A stretch of 64,000 nt of DNA from NCBI RefSeq assembly GCF_018130245.1, contig NZ_JAFCKP010000005.1, positions 287,159 through 351,158 of the forward strand, read 5' to 3'. The position numbers were made by a program, and so were the translations under genes. Shown here in pieces: positions 25,721 through 37,239 of the stretch. Position 1 is the stretch's first letter, and every line of letters begins with the position of its first letter. The notes under the pieces were generated by a model that was not told the DNA's origin, searched no databases, and was given only the letters and a program-made list of their open reading frames with translations. This stretch comes from Bradyrhizobium sp. SZCCT0231 (GTDB lineage: Bacteria; Pseudomonadota; Alphaproteobacteria; Rhizobiales; Xanthobacteraceae).

Positions 25721-26692
25721 ATGACACTTGATGTTTCACGTCGGTCCCTACTCGCACTCGGCGTCGGTCTCGGCGCCAGCGCAATGCTCGGCAGCAGCGC
25801 GATGGCGCGGGCTCCCAAGCTCGGCACCCAGACGCCCTACTGGCACCGCTTCATCCTCGGCGATGCCGAGGTCACCGTCGTATCCGACGGACCGCTTCCG
25901 CTCGGCGATCCCTCCGGGACATTCCTTGGCATTCCCAAGGAAGAGGTCAAGAAGATGCTCGCCGACAATTTCCTGTCGCCGGACAATGTCGTGCTCGAAC
26001 AGAATTCGCCGATCGTGAACACCGGCGACAAGCTCATCCTGTTCGATACCGGCATGGGCTCATCGAAGATGTTCGGCGCCAGCACCGGCCGGCAGCAGAA
26101 GAGCATGACCGAGGCCGGCATCAAGCCGGAGGACATCGACGCCGTGGTTTGCTCGCATGCCCATATCGACCACATCGGGGGCATCGTCGACGAGGGCGGC
26201 AAGCCGCTGTTTCCGAATGCACAAGTCTACATCTCGCAGGCCGATTTCGACTTCTGGACCGATGAGGGCAAGCTGGGCAGCCCGGCCAAGGACTTCGTCC
26301 TTCACGCCCGCAAGAACCTGCTGCCGGTCCGCGACCGGATCAAATTCTTCAAGGACGGCGAGCAGTTCCTGCCCGGCGTGCAGGCGATCGCGGCCCCCGG
26401 CCATACCGTTGGCCACACCATCTTCATGGTCTCGTCGGCGGGGAAATCGTTCGCGTTCCTCGGCGATCTCTCGCACCATTCGGTGCTGCTGCTGGAGCGG
26501 CCGCGGATGGAGTTCTCGTACGACACAGACCCGAAGCAGGCGGCGGAATCGCGCGTGAAACTGCTCACGATGCTCGCGGCCAACAAGATCCCGGTGATGT
26601 CCTATCACTTCGCCTGGCCCGGCTACGGCCATGTCGCCAAGTCGGGCGACGGCTTCCACTACTATCCGGAGCCGATGAAGATGACGTTGTAG
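25721..26692 (+). CDS. Tat-exported MBL-fold metallo-hydrolase (323 aa)
   Basis: Metallo-beta-lactamase-fold hydrolase. N-terminal twin-arginine signal (SRRSLLALGVGLGASAML), so periplasmic. The metal motif HAHIDH is at 146-151, with further ligands in PGHTVGHT and GDLSHH and a late His in MSYHFAWPG. A single-domain enzyme; in this group substrates range from lactones to thioesters, and none can be chosen. ATG 25721 follows GGAGG. A paralogue with the same architecture lies at 41736-42737. Monocistronic and convergent with the RND efflux operon. The 219 bp upstream show no other gene. Confidence 0.9.
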   Translation: MTLDVSRRSLLALGVGLGASAMLGSSAMARAPKLGTQTPYWHRFILGDAEVTVVSDGPLPLGDPSGTFLGIPKEEVKKMLADNFLSPDNVVLEQNSPIVNTGDKLILFDTGMGSSKMFGASTGRQQKSMTEAGIKPEDIDAVVCSHAHIDHIGGIVDEGGKPLFPNAQVYISQADFDFWTDEGKLGSPAKDFVLHARKNLLPVRDRIKFFKDGEQFLPGVQAIAAPGHTVGHTIFMVSSAGKSFAFLGDLSHHSVLLLERPRMEFSYDTDPKQAAESRVKLLTMLAANKIPVMSYHFAWPGYGHVAKSGDGFHYYPEPMKMTL

Positions 26693-26741
26693 GTTGATCA
26701 GCTCCGGGTGGCGTACGCGCGACCCGGAGCTGTGATGTGCA

Positions 26742-29700
26742 CTATTCCGCGGGCTCCGCGGCCGCGACGGGCGTTGAGGCGGCTGCATCCGTCCGCTTGC
26801 CCGGAAAAATCCGCCGGACCACAACGAACAGCGCGGGCACGAAGAAGATGCCGAGCACGGTTGCCGCGATCATGCCGCCGGCGACCCCGATGCCGACCGC
26901 GTTCTGGCTGGCGGAGCCGGCTCCCGTCGCCACCGCCAGCGGCAGCACGCCGAGGATGAAGGCGAGCGAGGTCATCAGGATCGGACGCAGGCGCTGGCGC
27001 GCGGCGTGCAGCGTGGCCTCGACCAGGCTGCGGCCGGCCGCGATCTGCTCCAGCGCGAATTCGACGATCAGGATCGCGTTCTTGGAGGCGAGACCAATCG
27101 TGGTGAGCAGACCGACCTGGAAATAGACGTCGTTGGCCTGGTTGAACAGCGTCGCGCCCACCAGCGCGCCGAGCACGCCGATCGGCACCGTCAGCATCAC
27201 CGCGAACGGGACCGACCAGCTCTCGTAGAGCGCGGCGAGGCTGAGGAAGACGATCAGCAGCGAGATCGAATAGAGATACAGCGTCTGGCTGCCCGTGAGC
27301 CGCTCCTGGAACGACAGACCGGTCCATTCGTGGCCGTAGCCTTTCGGCAGCTTGGCCATCTGCTCCTCCACCGCCTGCATGGCGACACCCGAGCTGATGC
27401 CCGGCCCCGCCTGTCCCTGGATCTCGACGGCGGCAACGCCGTTGTAGCGTTCGAGGCGCGGCGAGCCGAAACTCCAGCGGTTGGTCGCCAGCGCCGAGAA
27501 CGGCACCATCGAGCCCGCGGTGTTGCGCACGTACCAGCGGCCGATGTCGCTGGTGTCCATGCGGAACGACGCATCGCTTTGCACGTAGACCTGCTTGACG
27601 CGGCCACGGTCGATGAAGTCGTTGACATAGGCGCCGCCCCAGGCCGCCGACAGCGTGGTGTTGAGGTCGCTCAGATTCACGCCGAGCGCGGTGGCCTTGG
27701 CCTGATCGACGTCGAGGTTGAATTGCGGTGTATCGTCCTGGCCGTTCGGCCGCGCCTGCGCCACGCGTGGGTCTGCCGCGAGCTGACCGAGCAGCTGGTT
27801 GCGCGCCTGGATCAGCGCCTCGTGACCATTGCCGCCGGTGTCCTGGAGATAGAGATCGAAGCCGCCGGCATTGCCGAAGCCGGGGATCGAGGGCGGCAGC
27901 ACTGCAAACACCATGGCGTCGCGAATTTTTGCAAACGCCCCCATGGCGCGGCCGACCACGGCCTGCGCCGAGGTTGCAGGATGCTTGCGCTCGTCGAACG
28001 GTTTCAGGCTGACGAAGGCCAGACCGACATTCTGGCCCTGCCCGGCAAAGCTGAAACCGCTGACCGCGAACACGCCTTCCACGGCATCCTTCTCGTCGTC
28101 GAGATAGTGATGCTCGACCTGCTTGATGACGTCGAGCGTGCGCGCCGAGGTCGCGCCGACCGGAAGCTGGATCAGGGTCATGATCGTGCCCTGGTCTTCT
28201 TCGGGCAGAAACGAGCTCGGCAGCCGCTGGAACAGGACGACCATGCCGGCGACGATCGCCACGAAGGCGATGATCACGCCGGCGACGCGCCTGATCGCGC
28301 CGCCCGCGGTGCGCTGATAGCCGTCGGCCATGCGGTCGAAGCCGCGGTTGAACAGGCCGAAAAAGCCGGCTTGCACGCCGTGATGCTTCGGCGGCTTCAG
28401 GATGGTCGCGCACAAAGCCGGCGTCAGCACCAGCGCCACCAGCACCGAGAGCAGCATCGCGGTGACGATGGTCAGCGCAAACTGCCGGTAGATGATGCCG
28501 ACCGAGCCGTTGAAGAACGCCATCGGGATGAACACGGCCGAGAGCACGACACCGATCCCGACCAGCGCGCCGGTGATCTCGCGCATGGATTTCTCGGTCG
28601 CCTCACGCGGGGAGAGATGCTCCTCGACCATGACGCGCTCGACGTTCTCAACCACGACGATGGCATCGTCGACCAGGAGGCCGATCGCCAGCACCATCGC
28701 GAACATCGTCAGCGTGTTGATGGAATAGCCCGCGAGCGAGAGCACGCCGAATGTTCCCAGCAGAACCACCGGCACGGCGATGGTCGGGATGATGGTGGCG
28801 CGCCAGCTCTGCAGGAATACGAACATCACTACGAAGACGAGCGCGATCGCCTCGAACAGCGTGTGGATCACCTTCTCGATCGACAGCTTGACGAAGGGCG
28901 TGGTGTCGTAGGGATAGACGACGCGAAGCCCCTCCGGCATGGTGGCGCTGAGTTGGGCAACGCGCGCCTTCACCGCTTCCGAGGTCGCAACCGCGTTGGC
29001 GCCGGTCGCAAGGCTGATGCCCATGCCCGCGGCAGGCTTGCCATTGTAGCGCGCGCTGGAATCGTAGGACTTGGAGCCGAGCTCGACACGCGCGACGTCG
29101 CCGATGCGCACCGTCTGGCCGGACGAGGCGGTGCGCAGGATGATGTCCTTGAACTGCTCAACCGTCTGCAGGCGGCTCTGCGAGGTGATGGTGGCATTGA
29201 GCTGCTGGCCGCCGACGGACGGCAGGCCGCCGAGCTGGCCGGCCGTGACCTGGGTGTTCTGGGTCTGGATCGCCGCGATCACGTCGCCCGGCATCAGATT
29301 GTATTTGGTCAGCTTGTCCGGATCGAGCCAGATGCGCATGGCGTATTCGGCGCCGAACAACGTCACCTGGCCGACGCCGGCGACGCGGCTGATGGGATCA
29401 TTGATCGACGAGGCCACGTAATCGGCGATGTCGCTGGCGGCGAGCCGGCCGTCCTCGGAGACGAAGCCGAGCACCATCAGGAAGCTCGCCGACGACTTCA
29501 CGACCTTGATGCCCTGCTGCTGCACGACCTGCGGCAGCAAGGGGGTGGCGAGCTGAAGCTTGTTCTGCACCTGCACCTGGGCGATGTCGGCATCGGCCTC
29601 GTTGGTGAAGGTCAGCGAGATCTGCACGACGCCGGTCGAGGTGCTCGACGACGACATGTACTGGAGATAGTCGAGGCCGGTCATGTTCTGCTCGATGACC

Positions 29701-29888
29701 TTGGTCACCGAATTCTCGGCGGTCTCCGCATTGGCGCCGGGATAGGTCGCCGTGATCGTGACCACGGTCGGCGCGATCTGCGGATATTGCGCGATCGGCA
29801 GCCGCATGATCGCGAGCACGCCACCCAGCATGATCAGGATGGCAATGACCCAAGCGAAGATCGGCCGCTTGATGAAGAAATGCGACAT
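26742..29888 (-). CDS. RND multidrug efflux permease (HAE1 family, AcrB/MexB-like)
   Basis: Inner-membrane proton-driven efflux pump, 1048 aa. N-terminus [14 protein letters not shown] is typical. Proton-relay aspartates are in the TM4 motif [16 protein letters not shown]. The four porter subdomains and twelve transmembrane segments can be followed, including the second-half segment [17 protein letters not shown] and [14 protein letters not shown]. It works as a trimer with the adaptor protein encoded 5 bp upstream and an outer-membrane channel not present in the window. Expression is probably controlled by the divergent TetR protein through the operators at 31150-31189. Confidence 0.96.
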   Translation of the reverse strand: MSHFFIKRPIFAWVIAILIMLGGVLAIMRLPIAQYPQIAPTVVTITATYPGANAETAENSVTKVIEQNMTGLDYLQYMSSSSTSTGVVQISLTFTNEADADIAQVQVQNKLQLATPLLPQVVQQQGIKVVKSSASFLMVLGFVSEDGRLAASDIADYVASSINDPISRVAGVGQVTLFGAEYAMRIWLDPDKLTKYNLMPGDVIAAIQTQNTQVTAGQLGGLPSVGGQQLNATITSQSRLQTVEQFKDIILRTASSGQTVRIGDVARVELGSKSYDSSARYNGKPAAGMGISLATGANAVATSEAVKARVAQLSATMPEGLRVVYPYDTTPFVKLSIEKVIHTLFEAIALVFVVMFVFLQSWRATIIPTIAVPVVLLGTFGVLSLAGYSINTLTMFAMVLAIGLLVDDAIVVVENVERVMVEEHLSPREATEKSMREITGALVGIGVVLSAVFIPMAFFNGSVGIIYRQFALTIVTAMLLSVLVALVLTPALCATILKPPKHHGVQAGFFGLFNRGFDRMADGYQRTAGGAIRRVAGVIIAFVAIVAGMVVLFQRLPSSFLPEEDQGTIMTLIQLPVGATSARTLDVIKQVEHHYLDDEKDAVEGVFAVSGFSFAGQGQNVGLAFVSLKPFDERKHPATSAQAVVGRAMGAFAKIRDAMVFAVLPPSIPGFGNAGGFDLYLQDTGGNGHEALIQARNQLLGQLAADPRVAQARPNGQDDTPQFNLDVDQAKATALGVNLSDLNTTLSAAWGGAYVNDFIDRGRVKQVYVQSDASFRMDTSDIGRWYVRNTAGSMVPFSALATNRWSFGSPRLERYNGVAAVEIQGQAGPGISSGVAMQAVEEQMAKLPKGYGHEWTGLSFQERLTGSQTLYLYSISLLIVFLSLAALYESWSVPFAVMLTVPIGVLGALVGATLFNQANDVYFQVGLLTTIGLASKNAILIVEFALEQIAAGRSLVEATLHAARQRLRPILMTSLAFILGVLPLAVATGAGSASQNAVGIGVAGGMIAATVLGIFFVPALFVVVRRIFPGKRTDAAASTPVAAAEPAE

Positions 29889-29893
29889 GACGA

Positions 29894-31099
29894 TTACTGT
29901 TCGGTTGTGGCGGGTGCGGGCCGCGCGTCGGCCTGCCGCGTCGAATTCACCGTGAGGCCGGTTGCCGGATCGACCGCGACATCGATGGTCTTCACGGGTG
30001 CGCCGGGACGGGCCTTCTGCGTTCCGTCGACGACGAGGCGGTCGCCCGCCTTGGCGCCCGATCGCACCAGCCAGTTGCCATCGACGTCCTCGCCGAGATC
30101 GAGCGTGCGCTGCTCGATCTTGCCGTCCTTGTCGACGAACATCGCCACCGCCTGCCCCAGCGGATTGCGCGAGACCGCCCGCTGCGGCACCAGGATCGCA
30201 TTCGGATCGACGCCGGCGATGACGCGCGCACGGACATACATGCCCGGCAGCAGCGCCCGCTCGGGATTGGCGAAGATCGCACGCGAGGAGACCGAGCCGG
30301 TGCTCTCATTGACGCTGGCATCGGTGAAGCCGTATTTGCCCTTGTGGCCATAGGACTTGCCGCTCTCCATCAGCAATTCGACGTGCACGCCCTCGGCCGG
30401 GCGCTTGAGCTGACCGCTGGCGATCTGGTTGCGCAGCCGCTCCATCTCCGAGGTCGACTGGTCGAGGTCGACGTAAACAGGGTCGAGCTGCTGGATCGTC
30501 GTCATCGCGGTCGCCTGGCTCGCGGTAACCAGCGCGCCGGGCGTGATCGATGACTTGCCGATCCGGCCCGAGATGGACGCGGTGACCTTGGTGCGGTCGA
30601 CCGAGATCGTGGCAGTGTCGCGGTTGGCTTCGGCCGCCTTCAGGTCGGCCTCGCCCTGCTTGTAGGCGGCAACGGCATCGTCGACGTCCTGCTGGCTCGC
30701 TGCGTTGGTCTGCAGCAGCTGGGTCTTGCGCGCGGCCTTCAGCTTGACGCTGACCAGCGTCGCCTCCGACCTCTGCACCGCGGCCTCGGCGCTGGCCAAC
30801 GCGGCCCTGTACTGCACCGGATCAATCTCATAGAGCAGATCGCCCTCCTTCACCTCGGCGCCCTCCACGAAATCGCGCTTGAGAAGAATGCCGGTGACCT
30901 GCGGCCGGACCTCGGAGACCTGGTAGGCGACGACCCGCCCCGGCAGGACCGTCGAGATCTTCGCCTCCTGCGGCTTCAAGGTCAGAACGCCGACCTCCGG
31001 CACCATCTGCCGTGGTCCCGCTTGCTGGCTCTGCTCGCCGCAGGCTGCGAGCGACAGCAGAGCAAGTAACGGAACAGCGCGAACGATCGGGGGACGCAT
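29894..31099 (-). CDS. RND efflux periplasmic adaptor (membrane fusion) lipoprotein
   Basis: AcrA/MexA-type adaptor. The ATG at 31099 opens a lipoprotein signal ([20 protein letters not shown]) whose lipobox Cys would be acylated; in-frame starts at 31147 and 31138 are possible but would bury this signal. The mature protein shows the biotinyl-lipoyl half-motifs ([17 protein letters not shown], and [14 protein letters not shown]), a coiled-coil hairpin at about residues 85-155, and C-terminal beta-barrel and membrane-proximal domains. It is 401 aa. First gene of the pump operon, 5 bp from the permease gene. Confidence 0.93.
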   Translation of the reverse strand: MRPPIVRAVPLLALLSLAACGEQSQQAGPRQMVPEVGVLTLKPQEAKISTVLPGRVVAYQVSEVRPQVTGILLKRDFVEGAEVKEGDLLYEIDPVQYRAALASAEAAVQRSEATLVSVKLKAARKTQLLQTNAASQQDVDDAVAAYKQGEADLKAAEANRDTATISVDRTKVTASISGRIGKSSITPGALVTASQATAMTTIQQLDPVYVDLDQSTSEMERLRNQIASGQLKRPAEGVHVELLMESGKSYGHKGKYGFTDASVNESTGSVSSRAIFANPERALLPGMYVRARVIAGVDPNAILVPQRAVSRNPLGQAVAMFVDKDGKIEQRTLDLGEDVDGNWLVRSGAKAGDRLVVDGTQKARPGAPVKTIDVAVDPATGLTVNSTRQADARPAPATTEQ

Positions 31100-31149
31100 G
31101 ATGACGATCCATGGGCTGAGGTTGCGGGCCGAGGCCATTTGACACATTT

Positions 31150-31167
31150 GGAAACTATGTAGTTTCC
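31150..31167. promoter_or_regulatory. TetR operator 1 (perfect 18-bp palindrome)
   Basis: GGAAACTATGTAGTTTCC, 8-bp perfect arms around TG, in the divergent region between the RND operon and the tetR gene. The centre is 22 bp (two helical turns) from operator 2. Confidence 0.8.
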
Positions 31168-31171
31168 ATCA

Positions 31172-31189
31172 GGAAACTTGGGAGTTTCC
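31172..31189. promoter_or_regulatory. TetR operator 2
   Basis: GGAAACTTGGGAGTTTCC, 7-bp arms around a 4-bp spacer, same half-site as operator 1. The tandem arrangement on one helix face suggests binding of two repressor dimers. Confidence 0.78.
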
Positions 31190-31272
31190 TTCCGGGAAGT
31201 CAAGTGCTAGGCTGCCCGGATGCTTCCGCTCAAGCAGTCGTGAACCGACCTCAACTTAACGACAGGTTTTGT

Positions 31273-31953
31273 ATGGCGAGGAAATCCGTCAGCCGCCGAC
31301 AAGCCGGCGGCAGTCCGCCCCCTGAACGGGACGCCGTCCTTCCCGCGCCCGATGCACGCCTTTCGCATTTGCTGGCCGCAGCCAAGGACACGTTCACCAG
31401 CAAGGGCTTTGCCGCGACGACGATGGACGACATCGCCGGCGCCGCCGGGATGTCGAAGAAGACGCTCTACAAGCTATTCGTGAGCAAGACCGAGCTGTTC
31501 CGCGCCATGCTGCTGCGCAGCCTGCCCGAAGCCGATTACGCCGACGCTCCTTCGGAAGAATCGCCAGTGACCCGGCTTCGCAACATGCTCCGGGAGGCGG
31601 CGGACGTGGCGCTATCGCCGGGCGAGATCGCGCTCCAACGCCTGATCATCGGCGAACGCCAGGCCTCGCCCGAGTTGGGGCGCATGTTCGCCGAGGTCAT
31701 CATGGAGAGCGGCACGGAGCATATCGTCGGCCTGCTCAGGACGATACGCCTGGAGCCACGCTTCGAGGGCGTGCCGCTGCGCCTCATCGCCGAAATGCTG
31801 TTCGGAATGGTGTTCGGCCACGATCATTTCAGGCTGCTGACCGACACCGAATTCCGGCTCAACCGCCGCGTCGTGGACCGGCGGATCGACCTTGCGATTG
31901 CGACGTTCTGTGCGGCTGAGGATCAGGCCGGCGAAACGCCGCGCTCGCGTTGA
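31273..31953 (+). CDS. TetR/AcrR-family transcriptional regulator of the efflux operon
   Basis: Probable repressor of the divergent RND pump and of itself, 226 aa. After a 35-residue polar tail (SRRQAGGSPPPERD) comes the TetR helix-turn-helix (FAATTMDDIAGAAGMSKKTLYKLFVSKTELF). The remainder is a helical ligand-binding and dimer domain. The start is set at ATG 31273, with an ACAGG upstream; the frame extends to 31204 but that part lacks coding character. The two 18-bp palindromes are 84-123 bp upstream of this start. Tail-to-tail with the HAD gene. Confidence 0.9.
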   Translation: MARKSVSRRQAGGSPPPERDAVLPAPDARLSHLLAAAKDTFTSKGFAATTMDDIAGAAGMSKKTLYKLFVSKTELFRAMLLRSLPEADYADAPSEESPVTRLRNMLREAADVALSPGEIALQRLIIGERQASPELGRMFAEVIMESGTEHIVGLLRTIRLEPRFEGVPLRLIAEMLFGMVFGHDHFRLLTDTEFRLNRRVVDRRIDLAIATFCAAEDQAGETPRSR

Positions 31954-31960
31954 GAGACCG

Positions 31961-32680
31961 TCAGCAGCCGAGCGTGTCGGCGATACCGCCGAAGTCCTTT
32001 GCAACGATGTCCCAATTGCCGGTCGCCTCGAAATCGAGCTTCTGGAGCGGGCCATATTCCGTCGGCCGCGCCACGAAGGCGGTCTTCAGCCCGTTCTTCT
32101 GCGCGGCTGCGAGATCGCCGTTGTGGGCGGCGACCATCATCACCTCTTCCGGCTTGAGGCACAGCAGCCGCGCGGCGCCGAGATAGGTTTCGGGATCGGG
32201 CTTGTAGTGCTCGAACAGCTCGGCCGACATGATGAGATCCCAGGGGAGCCCTGCGAACTTCGCCATGTTGGTGAGCAGCGCGACGTTGCCGTTCGAGAGC
32301 GGTGAGATGACGAATTTCGACTTGAGCCGGGTCAGGCCGGCGACGCTGTCGGGCCACGGATGCAGGCGATGCCAGCCCTTGGTGAGGTGATCGAGATCGG
32401 CCTCGTTAAGGCCCTTGATCTCGAATTTTTCGACCAGCTTCTCCAGCGAGCGGCGATGCAGATCGTCGAGCATGACGTAGCCGCGCTCGGGGTGCTTGCG
32501 CACATCGTCCATGGAGGCCATGTACATGCCGCGCCAGCCGTCGACGAGCGCGGTCCAATCAGCGGTGATGCCGCGCCGTTTGCCCCACCACATGAAGTCG
32601 GCGATCAGGCTGGTGCGCCAGTCCACGACGGTGCCGAACACGTCGAAGACTAGGGCTTTGACGGCGGAGAGATCGGACAT
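31961..32680 (-). CDS. haloacid dehalogenase type II (HAD superfamily)
   Basis: HAD hydrolase of the (S)-2-haloacid dehalogenase type, 239 aa. The nucleophile Asp13 lies in VFDVFGTVVDW; motif II is ISPLSNGN, and motif III with Lys is EHYKPDPETY followed by VAAHNGDLAAA. In type II dehalogenases the Asp attacks the C2 carbon of a 2-haloacid. Many such rhizobial genes have no proven dehalogenase activity, so treat the name as a family call. Monocistronic; a palindromic repeat separates it from glpX upstream. Confidence 0.9.
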   Translation of the reverse strand: MSDLSAVKALVFDVFGTVVDWRTSLIADFMWWGKRRGITADWTALVDGWRGMYMASMDDVRKHPERGYVMLDDLHRRSLEKLVEKFEIKGLNEADLDHLTKGWHRLHPWPDSVAGLTRLKSKFVISPLSNGNVALLTNMAKFAGLPWDLIMSAELFEHYKPDPETYLGAARLLCLKPEEVMMVAAHNGDLAAAQKNGLKTAFVARPTEYGPLQKLDFEATGNWDIVAKDFGGIADTLGC

Positions 32681-32710
32681 GTGCGCTTCCCTCTATGTTA
32701 CTTATTCTTG

Positions 32711-32826
32711 GTCATTCCGGGATGCGCCGTAAGGCGCAGGCCCGGAATCCATACTCCCGATCGTGGTTATGGATTCCGGGCTCTCCGGGCCGCGCGCTTT
32801 GCGCGGTCCCGTCGCCCCGGAATGAC
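32711..32826. repeat. palindromic intergenic repeat, family A, second copy
   Basis: Left arm from GTCATTCCGGGATGCGC to GCCCGGAATCCAT, right arm the inverted equivalent ending CCCCGGAATGAC at 32826. Same outer and inner boxes as the 10254-10357 element but with an extra GC-rich stem in the right arm. It fills the space between glpX (upstream) and the HAD gene, both on the minus strand. Confidence 0.85.
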
Positions 32827-32833
32827 GGTAGCC

Positions 32834-33835
<1,002 letters not shown>

Positions 33836-33915
33836 CGGCTTACTCCTTCGAACGGTTTGGGACAGAGATCTCTGCCCACATCAACTCGTAACACCCACAG
33901 TTCGTTCGAACCGTG

Positions 33916-35232
33916 TCAGTTCTTCTCGATCCTGATGACCTGCGGCCGTCCGCTGATGACCTTGTCGCGCTGCACGGCGGCGAGTGCGCGGCGCACGGCG
34001 TCCTCATGCGTGGCATAGGTGATCAGGATGACGGGCACGGGGACCACCTTGCCGTTATCAGGCGCAGCGCCGCCATTGGGATGACGCTGCACGATCGACT
34101 CGATCGAAATCTTCTGCTCCGCAAGCCGGGTCGCGATCGCCGCCGCAGTGCCGGGGAAATCGCGCGCGAGCAGGCGGATGTAATAACCGCCCTCGTGCCG
34201 CTCCATCGGCGCCTTCTTGGTGTCGCGCAGCTGCGAGATCGGCCGGCCGAACGGATTGGCGCGGATGCCGCGCGCGACATCGGCGATGTCGGCGACCACC
34301 GCGGATGCGGTCGCCGCGCCCCCGGCGCCGGGGCCGACCAGCGTGATCGGCGGAATGCCCTCGCCATCGATCGTGACCGCATTGGTGACACCCATCACCT
34401 GCGCGATCGAGGAGGATTTGGGAACCATGGTCGGATGCACGCGCTGCTCGATGCCCTTGGCGGTGCGAACCGCAACGCCGAGCAGCTTGACGCGGTAACC
34501 GAGATCGGCCGCGGCGCGAAGATCTTCCGGCGCGATGGATGAGATGCCTTCGACATACACCGCGCTTTGAGCAACTTTCGTGCCGAAGGCGAGGCTGGCG
34601 AGAATGGCGAGCTTCTGCGCGGTGTCGTGGCCGTCGACGTCGAAGGACGGATCGGCCTCGGCATAGCCGAGCCGCTGCGCGTCCTTGAGGCATTCGGCGA
34701 AGGACAGGCCCTCCTGCTCCATCCGGGTCAGGATGTAATTGCAGGTGCCGTTGAGGATGCCGTAGACGCGGTTGATGCCGGTTCCGGCAAGACCTTCGCG
34801 TAACGTCTTGATGACGGGGATGGCTGCGCCGACGGCTGCCTCGAAATTCAGCGCGCCGCCGTGCTTTTCAGCCGCCTTGGCGAGCTTGAGGCCGTGCTTG
34901 GCCAGCAGCGCCTTGTTGGCGGTGACGACCGACTTGCCGGCGCCCAGCGCGGCGTCCACCGCCGACAGCGCGGGATCGCCGGCGCCGCCCATCAGTTCGA
35001 CGAAGCAGTCGACCTCCGGATGGGTGGCGAGCGCCATCGGATCCTTTGCCCATTCGACGCCACGCAGATCGATGCCGCGCTTCTTCGCCTTCGAGCGCGC
35101 AGTGACGGCGACGACGCGGATACCGCGGCCGCTGCGGCCCGCGAGCACGCGCGCCTGCGATTCGATCAAACGGACAACTTCGGCGCCCACGGTGCCGAGC
35201 CCCGCTATGCCCACTTTCAGGGGTGCAACCAT
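33916..35232 (-). CDS. hom: homoserine dehydrogenase
   Basis: NAD(P)-dependent reduction of aspartate semialdehyde to homoserine, the branch point to threonine and methionine. It is 438 aa. The nucleotide-binding motif GLGTVG is close to the N-terminus. The catalytic domain has the NGTCNYILTRM box and the YAEADPSFDVDGHDTAQKL signature with the catalytic Asp/Lys region. A C-terminal ACT domain (about residues 350-430) indicates feedback control, usually by threonine. It follows the aminotransferase gene by 29 bp and precedes glpX by 80 bp. Confidence 0.97.
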   Translation of the reverse strand: MVAPLKVGIAGLGTVGAEVVRLIESQARVLAGRSGRGIRVVAVTARSKAKKRGIDLRGVEWAKDPMALATHPEVDCFVELMGGAGDPALSAVDAALGAGKSVVTANKALLAKHGLKLAKAAEKHGGALNFEAAVGAAIPVIKTLREGLAGTGINRVYGILNGTCNYILTRMEQEGLSFAECLKDAQRLGYAEADPSFDVDGHDTAQKLAILASLAFGTKVAQSAVYVEGISSIAPEDLRAAADLGYRVKLLGVAVRTAKGIEQRVHPTMVPKSSSIAQVMGVTNAVTIDGEGIPPITLVGPGAGGAATASAVVADIADVARGIRANPFGRPISQLRDTKKAPMERHEGGYYIRLLARDFPGTAAAIATRLAEQKISIESIVQRHPNGGAAPDNGKVVPVPVILITYATHEDAVRRALAAVQRDKVISGRPQVIRIEKN

Positions 35233-35261
35233 GATGCTTTAGAAAACCTGCCGAAGAGAAC

Positions 35262-36482
35262 TCAACGCCGATTGGCGAGCGGAACGACGTTGTGCAACGT
35301 TTCGATGCCGCTTTCAAGGAAGCGGCGCACGCCGCGCGCGGCCTGCCTGATCCGTTGCTCGTTTTCCACCATGGCGATGCGGACATATCCTTCACCATGC
35401 TCGCCGAAGCCGACGCCGGGCGAGACCGCGACGCCGGATTTCTCCACCATCAGGGTTGCGAACTGCATGCTGCCGACGCTGCGGAAGGCCTCCGGCAGCG
35501 GCACCCAGGCGAACATCGAGGCCTCCGGCGGCGGGATCTCCCAGCCGGCGCGGCCGAACGATTCCACCAGCGCATCGCGGCGCTTGCGGTAGGTGTCGCG
35601 CATCTCCTTGATGCAATCGTCCGGGCCGTTCAGCGCCGCGGTCGCGGCGACCTGGACCGGCGTGAACGCGCCGTAGTCGAGGTAGGATTTGACACGGGCG
35701 AGCGCCGCGATCACGCGCTCATTGCCGACCGCAAAGCCCATGCGCCAGCCGGCCATCGAATAGGTCTTCGACATCGAGGTGAACTCGACCGTGACGTCGA
35801 TCGCGCCGGGCACCTGCAGCACCGAGGGCGGCGGGCTGTTCTCGTCGAAATAGACTTCGGCATAAGCGAGGTCGGACAGGATCAGGATCTCGTGCTTCTT
35901 CGCGAAGGCGACGAGGTCCTTGTAGAAATCGAGGCTCGCGACATAAGCGGTCGGGTTCGAGGGATAGCAGACGACGAGCGCCAGCGGCTTGGGGATCGAG
36001 TGGATGATCGCCCGCTCCGCCGCCTCGAAGAACTGCGGCGTCGGCTCCGATGGCACCGAGCGGATCACGCCGCCCGCCATCAAAAAGCCGAAGGCGTGAA
36101 TCGGGTAGCTCGGGTTCGGACAGAGGATGACATCGCCGGGCGCGGTGATCGCCTGCGCCACGTTGGCAAAACCTTCCTTCGAACCCAGCGTCGCCACCAC
36201 CTGGGTGTCGGGGTTGAGCTTCACACCAAAGCGACGTGCGTAGTAGGCGGCCTGGGCCCGGCGCAGCCCGGGGATGCCGCGCGAGGCCGAATAGCGGTCG
36301 GTGCGCGGCTTGCCGAGGGTCTCCTTCAGCTTCTCCAGCACATGCGGCGGTGCCGGCAGGTCCGGATTGCCCATGCCGAGGTCGATGATGTCGGCGCCGG
36401 CATTGCGCGCCGCCGCCTTGGCCCGGTTGACCTGCTCGAACACGTAAGGCGGAAGGCGGCGAATGCGGTAAAATTCTTCCAT
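35262..36482 (-). CDS. class I/II aminotransferase, AlaC / LL-diaminopimelate aminotransferase-like
   Basis: PLP-dependent fold-type I aminotransferase, 406 aa. The PLP lysine is in SMSKTYSMAGWRMGF, and the NPD (GNPDLPAPPH) and SNPTAY motifs are typical. Homologues beside hom in rhizobia are usually annotated as LL-DAP or alanine/glutamate-pyruvate aminotransferases; the sequence alone does not separate these. Start at ATG 36482 (MEEFYRIRRLPPYVF) with an AGAGAG site; the frame extends 21 codons upstream without support. First gene of a probable aminotransferase-hom-glpX unit. Confidence 0.9.
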   Translation of the reverse strand: MEEFYRIRRLPPYVFEQVNRAKAAARNAGADIIDLGMGNPDLPAPPHVLEKLKETLGKPRTDRYSASRGIPGLRRAQAAYYARRFGVKLNPDTQVVATLGSKEGFANVAQAITAPGDVILCPNPSYPIHAFGFLMAGGVIRSVPSEPTPQFFEAAERAIIHSIPKPLALVVCYPSNPTAYVASLDFYKDLVAFAKKHEILILSDLAYAEVYFDENSPPPSVLQVPGAIDVTVEFTSMSKTYSMAGWRMGFAVGNERVIAALARVKSYLDYGAFTPVQVAATAALNGPDDCIKEMRDTYRKRRDALVESFGRAGWEIPPPEASMFAWVPLPEAFRSVGSMQFATLMVEKSGVAVSPGVGFGEHGEGYVRIAMVENEQRIRQAARGVRRFLESGIETLHNVVPLANRR

Positions 36483-36709
36483 GGCTCTCTGGGCTCCGGG
36501 CAACCGGTCAGGACAGAATCGACAGGCCACGAGGGCCATTCTCAAAGGCGCTCAGTCTCATCGCGAAAATTACTCAAAATCAAATACTTAGAGCAATCAT
36601 CGACGACGAAGACTGAAGTCGTTCGCCCTGACTCTTGGCTGAACCGAGGTCTTTTAGCACGGCAAAGCGGAGGCGCCAGCGATTACGTTGCCCGTCTCGG
36701 GTCAGGGGC

Positions 36710-36985
36710 CTATTTGGTGTCCTTGGCGGCCGCAGCCTGGCGATCGCGCGCGGCGGCGAGCTCGGCCTCGATCTTGGCGCGCTGCTCCGGCGGAATGATT
36801 GCCTGATCGCGATCCGGCGGCAGATCGTGCACCGGCAGATAGGTGCCGGGCTCCCTGACATGCGACTGCGCATCCGCGGGCGTCAGATCCGCGAGCTGGC
36901 TCGAACACCCGCCAAGGGCGAGTGCCGCAATCAACAGCGCGCCGCAGATCGGCAGCGTCTTTTGCAGGTCCCATAACGCCAACAC
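36710..36985 (-). CDS. small predicted lipoprotein (91 aa)
   Basis: Starts at a GTG at 36985 and carries a lipoprotein signal with lipobox LALGGC, so the mature N-terminal Cys is near residue 27. The mature part (about 65 residues) is hydrophilic, with a Pro-rich stretch and a C-terminal charged helix (EQRAKIEAELAAARDRQAAAAK). Function unknown. No strong ribosome site is visible. Divergent from phaC (254 bp between them), downstream of the aminotransferase promoter region. Confidence 0.72.
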   Translation of the reverse strand: MLALWDLQKTLPICGALLIAALALGGCSSQLADLTPADAQSHVREPGTYLPVHDLPPDRDQAIIPPEQRAKIEAELAAARDRQAAAAKDTK

Positions 36986-37239
36986 TTGGGAAATCCCCTA
37001 CTCGTCCCAAAGCACGGCCCCGGGCAACCTTACCCAAGACCGCGCCCAAGCTCAAACCATTGCTGCCCGGATGGCGTGAGCTTAGAAAACAGCCAGTGCC
37101 CAACAAGCCGAGCGGTGCGGCCCGATTGTGACGGAACCAAGAAGATTTGTCGCAGTGCAACACATCTTCGAGAGTGTTTAACGTCAAACCTGCGAGCTTC
37201 GCGGTGACGAATACGGAATGAATCGTTACTGTTCTGCTC

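Noticed and set aside
27006-30353. A 1115-codon open frame on the plus strand, antisense to both RND pump genes
   Set aside because: The frame is a by-product of high G+C codon structure. The predicted protein is Arg/His/Asp-rich with no domain, while the minus strand encodes an RND permease and adaptor with all motifs.
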